From: Candidatus Iainarchaeum sp.
GTDB taxonomy: Archaea; Iainarchaeota; Iainarchaeia; Iainarchaeales; GCA-2688035
Direction of reading: 5' to 3'
Length of the DNA: 64,000 bases
Assembly: GCA_017610205.1 (NCBI GenBank)
Contig: JAFCCL010000008.1
Location: forward strand, 1 to 64,000
Position 1 is the stretch's first letter, and every line of letters begins with the position of its first letter. The position numbers were made by a program, and so were the translations under genes. This document shows positions 16,513 to 24,893 of the stretch, piece by piece. A model generated the notes under the pieces. The model was not told the DNA's origin. It saw only the letters and a program-made list of their open reading frames with translations, and made no database searches.

Positions 16513-17403
16513 TTACAGCCTGTCCAGTGGACTTTTTACTTTCTTTAATTCTGCCGTGCTTACTCTTGTATATATTTGGGTAGTGCTTAAGTCGCTGTGC
16601 CCTAAAAGTTCCTGTATTTTTCTAATGTTTTCACCTGTTTCCAGAAGGTGGGTTGCGTAACTATGCCTCAAAGTATGTGGGGTAACCTTTTTTTGAATAC
16701 CTGCTTTTTCAGCTGCTTTTTTTACAACTCTTTGTACTGTGTCTGATGAAAGAGGTGTTCCATTTTTTTTACTAAAAACAAAAACACTTTTGATTTTTTT
16801 TCTTTTGAGATATTTTTTTATGTGTTTTAACCATTCTTTTGAGAGTATTATCATTCTGTCCTTATTTCCCTTTCCTCCTCTTATTGAGGCCATTTTTTCT
16901 TTAAAATCCAGATTCTCTGTTTTGAGTTTGACACACTCACTTACCCTGCATCCTGAACTGTAAAGGAATTCTACAATCAACCTGTCTCTTTTTGGAGGAG
17001 TTGCCTTTATCAATTTTTTTACTTCGTCTCTTCCAAGCACTGTTGGAAGTTTTGTAGCCTTTTTTGCAATCTTTATATCTTCAACTATTTTCTTACGCAT
17101 TATTTTGTGGAAAAAGAAATGCAAAGCCGCGTGAACTAATGCAAGCGTTGCATTACTTACATTTCCTTTTTCTTTTTTTTCTGCAAGGAACGCAACAATA
17201 TCATCGCGTTCACATTGTTCAATTGGTTTTTTTAAAAATCGGTCGAATTCATTAAAATAACACAAATACATTTTTACAGTTCTTGAACTGTAACCACTCA
17301 CTATCAACTCTTGTCTTAGTTTTTGAACCCAATTATCATTTCCAATTTCTTCCACGCTGCCCTTTTCATCTTTTACTTCAGAAGTGTTTGCAGTATAATC
17401 CAT
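16513..17403 (-). CDS. xerA: Tyrosine recombinase XerA
   Basis: A 296-residue XerA/XerC/D-type recombinase that resolves chromosome dimers at a dif site. The N-terminal SAM-like core-binding domain spans about 22-105. The catalytic set is complete: Arg153 in GCRVSE, Lys178 in GGKGNKDR, His243 and Arg246 in HTLRHSYATHLL, His269 in LLGHSDL and nucleophile Tyr278 in TQIYTRV. The first 20 residues are an acidic extension not typical of the family. An integron or phage integrase is less likely because there is no adjacent tRNA or element boundary. Confidence 0.92.
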   Translation of the reverse strand: MDYTANTSEVKDEKGSVEEIGNDNWVQKLRQELIVSGYSSRTVKMYLCYFNEFDRFLKKPIEQCERDDIVAFLAEKKEKGNVSNATLALVHAALHFFFHKIMRKKIVEDIKIAKKATKLPTVLGRDEVKKLIKATPPKRDRLIVEFLYSSGCRVSECVKLKTENLDFKEKMASIRGGKGNKDRMIILSKEWLKHIKKYLKRKKIKSVFVFSKKNGTPLSSDTVQRVVKKAAEKAGIQKKVTPHTLRHSYATHLLETGENIRKIQELLGHSDLSTTQIYTRVSTAELKKVKSPLDRL

Positions 17404-17493
17404 GTTACTATTTAGACTTTCTTGTTTTTATTTTTTTGCCCTGCTAAAAGCAACTTTTTAATATCTTTTCATTCATCTGTTCATTTGATTACC

Positions 17494-17709
17494 GTGTCTA
17501 AAAAAGCAAAACTTAAACCACTGCCTGAAGGAAAGATTGACAAACCAGGGGACAAAGAATGGACTGAATGGTACAAAAACCTTGATGTAAAAGAACACGA
17601 AAAACACCTTGCACAATTGGGCCTTGACAAAGAGGACATAGGGGAATGGGAAGAAATTGAAGGATTTAAAAAACCTTCAAATGAAAAACCCTCTAAAAAA
17701 AAGAAATAA
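17494..17709 (+). CDS. Small charged hypothetical protein
   Basis: A 71-residue protein starting at GTG 17494 with KLKPLPEGKIDKPGDKEWTE and a central helix DVKEHEKHLAQLGLDKEDIGEW. It ends in a lysine/serine tail. Upstream in-frame codons are hydrophobic and lie over the divergent xerA promoter, so the longer start at 17422 is rejected. No function is evident. Confidence 0.55.
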   Translation: MSKKAKLKPLPEGKIDKPGDKEWTEWYKNLDVKEHEKHLAQLGLDKEDIGEWEEIEGFKKPSNEKPSKKKK

Positions 17710-17780
17710 TTTTACACGCCTTTTTTTCCTTGTTTTTGATAGCGCTTGCTTTGTTTATTTGCCCAAAAAACACAAGAAAG

Positions 17781-18014
17781 TTATTCTGAAATTTGGGCGT
17801 AATGAATAAGCTGTCTTGCCTGGATTCCCAAAACCAACCCGCCAATTCCTGCAAGCCATGCTGCAAAATAATACATAAAAGCGGCTTCGTTTCCGCCTGT
17901 TACTATGTGGGTTAAGATTCCTTGCACCATGCTCCAAACAAAAAGCGTTGCGAAGGCAACGCCTAGTACAAAATAGAACGATCCCTTCAAAAACATAAAT
18001 CTTACTTTCTGCAT
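17781..18014 (-). CDS. Small membrane protein (2-3 helices)
   Basis: A 77-residue hydrophobic protein with helices FYFVLGVAFATLFVWSMVQGIL and AFMYYFAAWLAGIGGLVLGI, and a short polar loop TGGNEA. No family recognised. It is convergent with the small gene before it. Confidence 0.6.
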   Translation of the reverse strand: MQKVRFMFLKGSFYFVLGVAFATLFVWSMVQGILTHIVTGGNEAAFMYYFAAWLAGIGGLVLGIQARQLIHYAQISE

Positions 18015-18114
18015 GGTTATTTAGTAAAAACAATCTCTTTTTAAACAGTTTAACTGTATATTAGTATAACACAAAGTCCTATTTATATGTGTTTTTTTTG
18101 TAATGTAAAAGAAG

Positions 18115-18315
18115 GTGTTAGATGTGGATATGGGAATAGACGAAGAAATGAGACAACAGTTGCTTGCTGAGGAATTCAAACTCAGAAAAAAGCAGCCTCC
18201 TGCATGGACTATGCAGAAATACAGAAAATATGCCAACTTTGGTGCAAACAGAAAAAAGAAAGAAGAAATCAAAAACCAAAAAACAAAAACTGAAACAGTA
18301 AAGGAATCTACATAA
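18115..18315 (+). CDS. Small charged protein
   Basis: A 66-residue Lys/Gln-rich protein (IDEEMRQQLLAEEFKLRKK, then QKYRKYANFGANRKKKEE). The box A TTTATATG at 18082-18089 is about 29 bases before GTG 18115, so a leaderless GTG start is likely; ATG 18130 is the alternative. No family is recognised. DNA or RNA binding is possible from charge only. Confidence 0.5.
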   Translation: MLDVDMGIDEEMRQQLLAEEFKLRKKQPPAWTMQKYRKYANFGANRKKKEEIKNQKTKTETVKEST

Positions 18316-18374
18316 TTTTTGTTTTTTTTTGTTTTCTTCAAAAATTCTTTTTTTTTCAAAACCTTTTTCAAAAA

Positions 18375-18438
18375 CCAGCTTTTGCTTAACTTTAAAAAGC
18401 ATTTGCTGGGCTATATTTTTACCCGCAAGGGGTACTAA
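18375..18438 (+). other. Two hairpins between small genes
   Basis: CCAGC (18375-18379) pairs with GCTGG (18405-18409), with an inner TGCTT/AAGCA stem. It is followed at about 18422-18438 by TACCC-GCAAG-GGGTA. The TRAM gene downstream has its own box A (TTTATAAATA near 18490), so these hairpins are more likely the 3' end of the preceding transcript or a small RNA than a leader. Confidence 0.35.
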
Positions 18439-18528
18439 AATGGAATTAAGGGTAGAAATAAAATTACAGTCTTTTTTCTGGCATTTTATTTATAAATATC
18501 TTAAGTTCCTTAACTGGAGGTAAATAAC

Positions 18529-19017
18529 ATGGCATACAGTCAATATAACCGGAGAAGATTTGAAGGAGAAAAACCTGTAAATGAAGGAGAAACATACGAC
18601 ATAGAGATTGAAGCAACAGGCGCAAAAGGAGACGGAATCGGCAAAATCAAGGGCTTTGTTGTAATAATCCCTGGAGCAAAACCAGGCCAGACAGTAAAAG
18701 TCAAAATTGATGCTGTTAGGGGCAAGGTTGCTTTTGGCACACTTGTTGGTGAAGCAGAAGCTGTTCCCGCCAAGGAAGAAGGCGAGGAAACAACTGAGCC
18801 TGCTGAGGAAGAGCCTGCTGAGGAAGAGCCTGCTGAGGAAGAGCCTGCGGCTGAGGAACCTGCTGAGGAAGAGCCTGCGGCTGAGGAACCTGCTGAGGAA
18901 GAGCCTGCGGCTGAGGAACCTGCTGAGGAAGAGCCTGCTGAGGAAGAGCCTGCGGCTGAGGAACCTGCTGAGGAAAAGCCTGCTGAGGAAGAGCCTAAAG
19001 AAGGAAAAAAGGAATAA
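18529..19017 (+). CDS. TRAM domain protein with acidic repeat tail
   Basis: Residues 15-80 form a TRAM domain (EGETYDIEIEATGAKGDGIGK, then VVIIPGAKPGQTVKVKI and VRGKVAFG), a small RNA-binding barrel; single-TRAM proteins in archaea act as RNA chaperones, some cold-induced. Residues 85-160 are a low-complexity array of EEPA, AEEPAEE and EEEPA units, giving a very acidic tail that should modulate RNA binding or keep the protein soluble. GGAGG at 18516-18520 fixes the ATG. The fused tail is unusual for this family. Confidence 0.85.
   Translation: MAYSQYNRRRFEGEKPVNEGETYDIEIEATGAKGDGIGKIKGFVVIIPGAKPGQTVKVKIDAVRGKVAFGTLVGEAEAVPAKEEGEETTEPAEEEPAEEEPAEEEPAAEEPAEEEPAAEEPAEEEPAAEEPAEEEPAEEEPAAEEPAEEKPAEEEPKEGKKE
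18796..19000 (+). repeat. 15/30-bp tandem repeats coding the EEPA tail
   Basis: GAGGAAGAGCCTGCT units alternate with GCGGCTGAGGAACCTGCT variants in frame. The units are nearly identical at the DNA level, which implies recent slippage and likely length polymorphism. Confidence 0.85.
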
Positions 19018-19127
19018 TTCTATTTTTTTGGGAACCTTGTTCCCAAATATTTCATTTTTTTGGGTTTATTTTCCAAAACAAATATACTTAAATTTATCAT
19101 CTCCCTTATATTGGTGAGGTGGGTATT

Positions 19128-19298
19128 TTGTCATTAACTACTACTACTGAAAGACGTGTTGAAAATTTTGCAGAAAAAAAAAGATGGCGTTGTCTGTACT
19201 GTGGTAACATAATTGAAAATCCAACAGACTTGTACACCAGGCGTTTTTGCACTATAGCTTGCAAGGATGCATACTTTAGACCGCTTGATTCAATTTAA
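19128..19298 (+). CDS. Small zinc-finger protein (56 residues)
   Basis: A 56-residue protein starting at TTG 19128 after GGTGAGGTGGG. It has CLYCG and CTIACKDAYF separated by about 15 residues, the C2-C2 pattern of a small treble-clef or FCS-like finger. A threonine-rich head and charged ENFAEKKRWR precede it. It probably binds zinc; the partner is unknown. Box A is AATATACTTAAATT near 19081. Confidence 0.65.
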   Translation: MSLTTTTERRVENFAEKKRWRCLYCGNIIENPTDLYTRRFCTIACKDAYFRPLDSI

Positions 19299-19362
19299 TT
19301 TTCTTTAAATTCATTGCTTCCAAAAAAGCAGATTTAAATACTTTGGAAGCACCAATTTTATT

Positions 19363-19647
19363 ATGCCTCGTCGCGTAGCAGGTTTTTTTGATAAAGTTGT
19401 AAAAGCGGTTCCAATCCTGCTTGCAAAACTTGGTACTATCTTAATGCTTATTTTTACTATTGGAATGGTTGTCGGTTACCTTGTCTTTGTAATGGGATTA
19501 ACCCCTGTAATTTTTCTTATTCCGATTGTTGCAATGTTTGTAATGTGGTACAGGCTTGACGAAGGCGTACTTCTATTAGTTCTTTTAGCATTGCTTGTTA
19601 TCTTCTTTCCAGAGCTCTTCAACAACCTTTTTTCATTCCTTCTCTAA
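19363..19647 (+). CDS. Small membrane protein (3 helices)
   Basis: A 94-residue protein with a basic start (MPRRVAGFFDKVVKA) and three hydrophobic stretches, near 25-45, 47-62 and 68-90 (VLLLVLLALLVIFFPELF). Leaderless start: TTTAAATAC lies about 28 bases upstream. No family recognised. Confidence 0.6.
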   Translation: MPRRVAGFFDKVVKAVPILLAKLGTILMLIFTIGMVVGYLVFVMGLTPVIFLIPIVAMFVMWYRLDEGVLLLVLLALLVIFFPELFNNLFSFLL

Positions 19648-19697
19648 GGCCTGCTTTTGAAAGCATTTAACTTTCTTTCTTTTCTCCTAGTTTTACA

Positions 19698-20078
19698 ATG
19701 CGCTACACTTTCTCCACCTCTTGGACTGCCAAATCAAGAAAAATAGCAAAAGCTATCGAATTTGACCACATCTGCCTTGAAAGAATTGCCTGTGTTGAAA
19801 GCAACGGCACAAAAACACGCAGGGTTATTGCCAGAATTCACACTCTTGGGAAAGTAATGCAGCTTGGCATGCAGCAAAAACCATTTTACGTAATAGAACT
19901 AATTTCAGAACAGTTTAACCGCCAAAGCCAGCAAGATCAGATAAAAACAATAATTCACGAACTAATGCACATACCACACGGCTTTGGCGGCGGCTTCAGG
20001 CACCACAAGCCATATGTAAACAAAAAAACAGTTGAAAAAGAATTCAAAAAACTGCTGGATACAGATTTTGAATTCTAA
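19698..20078 (+). CDS. Putative metallopeptidase (HExxH)
   Basis: A 126-residue protein with IIHELMHIPHGFGGGFRHHKPYV near residues 85-107. HELMH is a zinc HExxH motif and HGFGGGFRHH supplies the third ligand region. The arrangement matches the small 'putative phage metallopeptidase' family found in archaea and phages. The substrate is unknown. It is probably intracellular, as there is no signal peptide. Confidence 0.75.
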   Translation: MRYTFSTSWTAKSRKIAKAIEFDHICLERIACVESNGTKTRRVIARIHTLGKVMQLGMQQKPFYVIELISEQFNRQSQQDQIKTIIHELMHIPHGFGGGFRHHKPYVNKKTVEKEFKKLLDTDFEF

Positions 20079-20130
20079 AAAAAAATAGAAGAAAGGCACA
20101 GTTCTAATACAAGACTGAATTAAAGCAAAA

Positions 20131-20430
20131 TTACTCTAAAACAGTTAATGTGCCAAATTTTCCAGCGCTAACCTGTTTATTTCCCTGGAATTCAGAACAC
20201 CAGCCTTTTTCAATCTTTATCTTTGTTCCATCCTCAACCTTGGCAATTTCATCATTCCACAATGAAACAGTTACTTCGTCGCCTGCTGCGTCTTTTGCTG
20301 CTGCAGAACAAACCTTTCCAGAACCTCTATCGTTTGCAAATTCTCTGACTTCGCCTTTGCTGACAATTTCAAGTTCTATTTCGTCAACAGCTGATCTTGC
20401 TTTTAATTCACTTACTTTCAAATAAAACAC
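20131..20430 (-). CDS. OB-fold (RPA-like) nucleic-acid-binding protein
   Basis: A 99-residue single OB-fold: KVSELKARSAVDEIELEIVSKGEVREF, then VTVSLWNDEIAKVEDGTKIKI and KFGTLTV. This is the pattern of small archaeal RPA/SSB-like proteins that bind single-stranded DNA. The absence of a zinc finger or second OB-fold sets it apart from full RPA. Box A candidates lie in the AT-rich region to its right. Confidence 0.75.
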   Translation of the reverse strand: MFYLKVSELKARSAVDEIELEIVSKGEVREFANDRGSGKVCSAAAKDAAGDEVTVSLWNDEIAKVEDGTKIKIEKGWCSEFQGNKQVSAGKFGTLTVLE

Positions 20431-21268
20431 CCCTGTTTTGATTTTGTTTTAAAAACACGAAAACAACCCAAGTCCCCAACAAGTGCGAAAAGGATATTTT
20501 CCTGTTTTAATTAATTATATATTGGCATAATAGAATTTAAATACCTTCCACAACCAAATTTCCGCTGAAAATAACTCCCCCAAAACAATATTTTTCCAAG
20601 CCTATCTTTATCCCTTCCCAAAAAAAATTTAATCTTGTTCCCAAAAAATTTAATCCTAATCCAAAAAAATTCAAATCACCCTGAAAAAAATTCAACCCAT
20701 CTCCAAAAAAACCAACCCCTCAAAAAAATCCAATCCTGCCCAAAAAAAAACAAAATCATTCAAAAACTGAATTCGCTTCAAACCCCATTACACCAAAAGA
20801 AACCTATCTTATACATAACCCTTTTCCTGTTTTTCCAACAAAAAAATTTTCCGAAAAAATTCCTGTTTGTGTTTTGGCCTTTTTAGCCCCCAAAACCCCT
20901 AACTACAAGCCCTTACAAAGCACATAAACCGAAAAATGGTTTGCTTTGCAGAGTTTGGTTTGAAAAGAAGTTTAGTAAGGAAACTGTTTTTTCCTATTTT
21001 GCTTTGGTTTTCATTTTGCCTACTTTCTGAGGACAGAGCGGCTTTTCTGTCTTGGTTTCCTGCAAAAAATTTTTTGCACACCATGCTGTCTTCATGCGTC
21101 AAATTTTTTCAAGGAAATTTCCCTTTTTTCCCAATTTTTTCACAGGTCAGATTTTCGTTTTTTTCTGGAAGAAAAAACAATGCTTGAAAAAACTCTTTCC
21201 AGTGAAAAAGTCAAAGAAAAACAGGCTAAAACCCGTCTTCTACATAACAGGTCTTGCTTAGTTTATAG
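20431..21268. other. 838-base stretch without a convincing gene
   Basis: From about 20574 to 20770 the sequence is an array of degenerate units around CCAAAAAAATTCAATC, which produces a low-complexity frame (20635-20886) that I do not accept as a protein. From 20890 to 21240 there is T-rich sequence with no coding signal I trust. A minus-strand frame of 67 residues (20899-21102) reads through but has no recognisable features. TCTTATACATAACC at 20807 and CTTCTACATAACA at 21236 look like box A variants. The second sits about 25 bases before the gene at 21269. Confidence 0.5.
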
Positions 21269-21445
21269 ATGGAAATAAGTTTTGGTTCTACTTCCACTGT
21301 CCTTCATGGCAAAATTCTAATTGGTTTGTCAGAGAGCGAGCTGAACGACCTGGTTAAAGGGGTTGGGTTTACAAAAACGTACACTGAACTAAAGCCCTGG
21401 GGTTGGAAACCAGTAACAGATTTCTATTTTAGATTTGAAAAATAA
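21269..21445 (+). CDS. Small hypothetical protein (58 residues)
   Basis: A 58-residue frame beginning MEISFGSTSTVLHGKILIGL and ending FYFRFEK. TACATAAC at 21241-21248 is spaced like a box A for a leaderless start. The composition, with balanced charge and a mixed alpha/beta pattern, looks coding. No family recognised. Confidence 0.5.
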   Translation: MEISFGSTSTVLHGKILIGLSESELNDLVKGVGFTKTYTELKPWGWKPVTDFYFRFEK

Positions 21446-21509
21446 TATTTCTGACATTAGTTGAGTGTAGCGCGCAATTAAAAACCCCTTTTCATTAAAT
21501 TCTTTTGTT

Positions 21510-22427
21510 ATGGGTTTTAAAATTGCCAATGTTGAATTGAAGAACAAACTTGTTCTTGCTCCAATGTACAGGGTTACAGATTTGGCTTTTAGGCTGCTTT
21601 GCAGGGAGCAGGGAGCAGGACTTTGCTATTCTGAGATGATTAATTCAGAGGCCTTGATTAGGAACAATAAGGCAGCCCAGGCTCTTTCCCTTTCGTGCAC
21701 TGAGGACACGCCTCTTGCAATGCAGGTTTTTGGAGCAAGGGTTGAAAGCATGAAAAAGGCTGCTGAAATCCTTTGCAGGGAGCACGAGTTTGACTTTTTG
21801 GACTTAAACCTTGGCTGTCCCTCTGATAATGTGATTAATCAGGGAGCAGGCTCTGCTTTGCTCAAGCGCCCTAAGAGAATTGCTGAAATCATTTCTTCTT
21901 GGAAGTGTTTTGAAAAGCCTGTTACTGCCAAAATTCGTTCAGACCAGAATATTTTGCACACAATTAAGCTTGCAAAGGAAATTGAGCGCGCTGGAGCAAG
22001 CGCAATTGTAATTCATGCAAGGCCTGTAAAGCAGAAAAACAAGGGCTTGGTTGATTTTGTTGCAATTAAGCGCGTTAAGAAAGCTGTTGGGATCCCTGTT
22101 ATTGGAAACGGTGGCGTAAAAAACAAGGCTGGTTTTGAAAAAATGCTTGAAAAAACAGGCTGTGATGCTGTTATGGTTGGAACTGCTGCAATCGGAAACC
22201 CTGGAATTTTTGCCGAAATTTTGGGAAAAAAGCCAGTTGCCAGGGAGCAGGCATTTTTGAATTATCTTAAATTATCCCACAAGTTTGGCATTGACTCATA
22301 TTTTGGCAGAATGAAAATCCATGCAGTGAAGTTTTTTGAAGAAAATAAGGAAAAAGTGCTTTTGTTTCAAAAAACTAAAACCCTTGAAGAGCTTATTTCA
22401 ATTGCTGGTTCAAATAATCCCGGTTAA
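21510..22427 (+). CDS. dus: tRNA-dihydrouridine synthase
   Basis: FMN-dependent enzyme reducing uridine to dihydrouridine in the tRNA D-loop. The 305-residue TIM barrel shows LAPMYRVTDLAFR, DLNLGCPSDNVINQGAG (with the catalytic Cys in GCPS), AIVIHAR and VIGNGGV, with phosphate-binding GTAAIGNPGIF. It belongs to the archaeal/DusB-like group. It reads with the coiled-coil gene 54 bases downstream but probably as a separate unit, since that gene has its own AT-rich promoter. Confidence 0.93.
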   Translation: MGFKIANVELKNKLVLAPMYRVTDLAFRLLCREQGAGLCYSEMINSEALIRNNKAAQALSLSCTEDTPLAMQVFGARVESMKKAAEILCREHEFDFLDLNLGCPSDNVINQGAGSALLKRPKRIAEIISSWKCFEKPVTAKIRSDQNILHTIKLAKEIERAGASAIVIHARPVKQKNKGLVDFVAIKRVKKAVGIPVIGNGGVKNKAGFEKMLEKTGCDAVMVGTAAIGNPGIFAEILGKKPVAREQAFLNYLKLSHKFGIDSYFGRMKIHAVKFFEENKEKVLLFQKTKTLEELISIAGSNNPG

Positions 22428-22480
22428 TTTGCTAAGGAAATATTTTTATACACCAAAGTTCCTTATACTATTGAATTTTT

Positions 22481-23005
22481 ATGGCTTCAGAGAAAAAAAC
22501 AGCAAAGAAAAAAGCAAGTCCAAAGAAGGCAGTTAAAGCAAAACCAATAAAGGTTTTAAGGGGTAAAAAAACAAAAGATGTTAAAAGAAAGCAACCAAAA
22601 GGTAAATCAAAGGCTGTTAAACACAAGAAGGTAAAACACAACCCAGTTGCAACCAAAGCAAGCTTTGATGCAAAAACTGCTTCATTATATTCAGAACTAA
22701 GACTTGTTAGGCAAGCGCTTGATAAAAACGATTTAATGATTGTAAAAAAACTTGGTGAAAAAAACAAGCTTGAAAATTTTTTGAATTCCTTGCTTAAGAA
22801 AAATTTTGCTTCTGAAAAAAACATTCTGTTAGCCCTTAAAGCAAGTTCTGCCAAAAAGCAGACTGCTTTAAGAAAGGAAATTTCTTCCCTAAGTGCAATT
22901 AACAAGGTTTATGAGGAAAAAAAGGCAAGGATTGACCTTGCAAAGAAAAAACAATCCGCTTTGCAAAAACAGCTTAAGCTGCTTGAATCAAAGGCAGGTG
23001 CTTGA
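22481..23005 (+). CDS. Lysine-rich coiled-coil protein
   Basis: A 174-residue protein. Residues 1-60 are basic and disordered (KKTAKKKASPKKAVKAKPIK), resembling histone H1 tails; residues 65-172 are a predicted coiled coil (YSELRLVRQALDKNDL... QSALQKQLKLLES). It overlaps the next gene closely (stop 23003-23005, next ATG 23008), so the two are cotranscribed and likely partners in one complex. A cytoskeletal or nucleoid role is possible. Confidence 0.6.
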   Translation: MASEKKTAKKKASPKKAVKAKPIKVLRGKKTKDVKRKQPKGKSKAVKHKKVKHNPVATKASFDAKTASLYSELRLVRQALDKNDLMIVKKLGEKNKLENFLNSLLKKNFASEKNILLALKASSAKKQTALRKEISSLSAINKVYEEKKARIDLAKKKQSALQKQLKLLESKAGA

Positions 23006-23007
23006 AT

Positions 23008-24267
23008 ATGGCTAAAGAAAAAATTGAAGAGATTAAGAAGAAAGCAAACTTGCTTGAAAAGGAAATACTTAAAGCTGAAAAAAAATCCCTGACTCTTACA
23101 AGAAAAGCAATTTCTCTGGAAAACAGTCTTAATAACCTGCTTTCAACACAGGTTGCATCTGAAAAGGCAAAAATTGCAAAAGCAAAAGCTGATTCAAAAG
23201 CAACTGAAAAAAAACTTTTGGCAAAAGTCAACACCCTTAAAGCAAAAAGAAAAGTTTATAAGAAAAAGCGTGAAATGCTTAAACACGTTAAGGAAAAAAC
23301 CGCAAGAGTCAAATCAGAACTAAATTCTCTTGAATCAAACATACGCCAGGAAACAAAAGAACTTTACAAAATCGAAGCCTTCAAAAAAATAATTCAAAAA
23401 AAGCCAAAGGCTGTTGTTAAGCCAAAGGCTGTTGTTAAGCCAAAGGCTGTTGTTAAGCCAAAGGCTGTTGTTAAGCCAAAGGCTGTTGTTAAGCCAAAGC
23501 CAGTTCTTAAACCAAAGGCTACCAAACCAAAACCTTTGCAAAAACCAAAGCCAAAACTTGTTGTTAAACCAAAGCCAAAGCCTTTTGTTAAACCAAAGGC
23601 ATTTGTTATTCCGCCAGCGGCAAAAGAAGACCCTTCTTTCAAGTCAGAGGAAATGAAAGAAGCAAAATCTGAGAAAGCATTTCCCTGGAAGGAAGAGCCT
23701 AAAAAAATAGAAAAATCCAAGGAAGAAATAAAGGAAGAAATTCCCAAACCTTTTGAATCAATTGAAGAGCCTGCTCCAAAAGAAGAAAAATTAGAAGACT
23801 CTGTAAAAAAAGACAGGCCTTTGGAAGAGAAACCTGTGCGGCCTTTGAAAAAACAACTGTTTGGTGGAAAAAAAGAGAAAACTGATTTGTCTGCTAAAGA
23901 AGGATTTGAAGAGCCTCCAGTGGATTGGGGTGTAATGAATGATAAAAACACACCCTCTGAAAAAAAACCCTCTGTTGAAAAAAAACCACTTATTGAAGAG
24001 AAACCTTCTTTTGAAGAGAAACCTTCTTTTGAAGAGAAACCTTCTTTTGAAGAGAAACCTTCTTTTGAAGAGAAACCACCTACTAAAGAAAATTTAGGTC
24101 CCAAAGAGTCTGAAGAGAAACAACCTTGGTCTTCATTTGATGAAAAACCCAAAGTAGTTGGCATTGGTTCTGAAAAAGAACCAGTGGATTCAAGCCAGGG
24201 TAATACAAGAGAACAACCTCCATGGATTAAGAAAAAAGAAAAAAAGGAAGTTGATTCCGAAAACTAA
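23008..24267 (+). CDS. Coiled-coil protein with KPKAVV and FEEKPS repeats
   Basis: A 419-residue protein in three parts: coiled coil (about 1-125, KKKANLLEKEILKAEKKSLTL), a KPKAVV/KPKP repeat zone (about 130-205) and a long acidic, proline-rich disordered tail with repeated PSFEEK units (about 325-355). No membrane segment or enzyme motif is present. Pairing with the preceding coiled-coil gene suggests a structural scaffold. ATG 23008 is preferred to TTG 23002, which overlaps the previous stop. Confidence 0.6.
   Translation: MAKEKIEEIKKKANLLEKEILKAEKKSLTLTRKAISLENSLNNLLSTQVASEKAKIAKAKADSKATEKKLLAKVNTLKAKRKVYKKKREMLKHVKEKTARVKSELNSLESNIRQETKELYKIEAFKKIIQKKPKAVVKPKAVVKPKAVVKPKAVVKPKAVVKPKPVLKPKATKPKPLQKPKPKLVVKPKPKPFVKPKAFVIPPAAKEDPSFKSEEMKEAKSEKAFPWKEEPKKIEKSKEEIKEEIPKPFESIEEPAPKEEKLEDSVKKDRPLEEKPVRPLKKQLFGGKKEKTDLSAKEGFEEPPVDWGVMNDKNTPSEKKPSVEKKPLIEEKPSFEEKPSFEEKPSFEEKPSFEEKPPTKENLGPKESEEKQPWSSFDEKPKVVGIGSEKEPVDSSQGNTREQPPWIKKKEKKEVDSEN
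23401..23490 (+). repeat. 18-bp tandem repeat x5 (KPKAVV)
   Basis: Five identical copies of AAGCCAAAGGCTGTTGTT in frame, followed by a diverged sixth. Identity at silent sites means recent expansion. Confidence 0.95.
24004..24075 (+). repeat. 18-bp tandem repeat x4 (PSFEEK)
   Basis: Four perfect copies of CCTTCTTTTGAAGAGAAA in frame in the acidic tail of the coiled-coil protein, with one diverged copy on each side. Confidence 0.9.
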
Positions 24268-24536
24268 ATTTTTGCTTTTTTCCCACTCAACCTTAAATAC
24301 TTTTTGTATATTCTTTTCTAAAATGCTTAGTGCAATTGTTTTGAATAATTTTTCAGGTGTTTTCAATGCCTGTTTGCGTTTGCACTGTAGGCTTTTGTGG
24401 CGTTATTGAATGCAATTATGTGGCCTAATTAACTAACCTTATTGTGTTAGGCTCCCTTTCCCAAACGCTTTTTTTTTATTTGTAAAATTGGTGTTAAGCC
24501 AGCAAAAACCACAGGCATAGTAAAAAAGGAGTTGAA
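24268..24536 (+). other. 269-base intergenic stretch with possible tiny ORFs
   Basis: TTAAATAC at about 24291-24298 is spaced 28 bases before ATG 24323, which opens a 28-residue frame (stop 24407-24409). Inside it in another frame, ATG 24366 opens a 20-residue cysteine-rich peptide (MPVCVCTVGFCGVIECNYVA) preceded by GGTG. Either could be a leaderless small gene, or both could be chance. Confidence 0.25.
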
Positions 24537-24893
24537 TTGAAATTGAATAAAACACTACTGATCGGAATTTCCGCGACATTTTCATTTATTTTATACAGTT
24601 TTATCTGGAAAAACGCTTTTCAAAAAGTTTTTGAAAATTTTTTGTTTGAAGCCTTTATCTTTGGCGGGGCAACAATTGCTGTGGCCAGCGTAATAATTGC
24701 AATGTCTCAACTTCATACATTGTTAAAATCCGGTTCAATTCCCTCTTTCTTCCAAAGGCACCCGCCTTCTTCCACTGCTTTTTTTTCGGCTTCTCGGAAA
24801 AGGCTTGCGAGGGAATTATCTGGTGCAAATTCAAACGCCCTTGCAAAACCATCTTCTGCAAGAACCAAATTTACAAAAAATCCATCAACATAG
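24537..24893 (+). CDS. Possible small membrane protein overlapping the nuclease gene
   Basis: A 118-residue frame starting at TTG 24537 after AAAGGAG. The first 60 residues, outside the overlap, contain two hydrophobic helices (LLIGISATFSFILYSFI and FIFGGATIAVASVIIAM). The rest runs antisense to the 3' end of the nuclease gene and has unnatural composition. The real gene may end near 24713, or the frame may be a truncated gene reading into its neighbour. Confidence 0.35.
   Translation: MKLNKTLLIGISATFSFILYSFIWKNAFQKVFENFLFEAFIFGGATIAVASVIIAMSQLHTLLKSGSIPSFFQRHPPSSTAFFSASRKRLARELSGANSNALAKPSSARTKFTKNPST

Noticed and set aside
18796-19000. Repeat array considered as CRISPR
   Set aside because: Units are in-frame, adjoin each other without spacers and encode the EEPA tail.
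20635-20886. 83-residue Lys/Asn/Gln frame
   Set aside because: It comes from an A-rich array of degenerate repeats and has no natural protein composition.
23394-24164. 256-residue minus-strand frame with repeated GFSSKE and FGLTTA
   Set aside because: It is the antisense of the in-frame tandem repeats of the coiled-coil gene; repeats in multiples of three keep all frames open.
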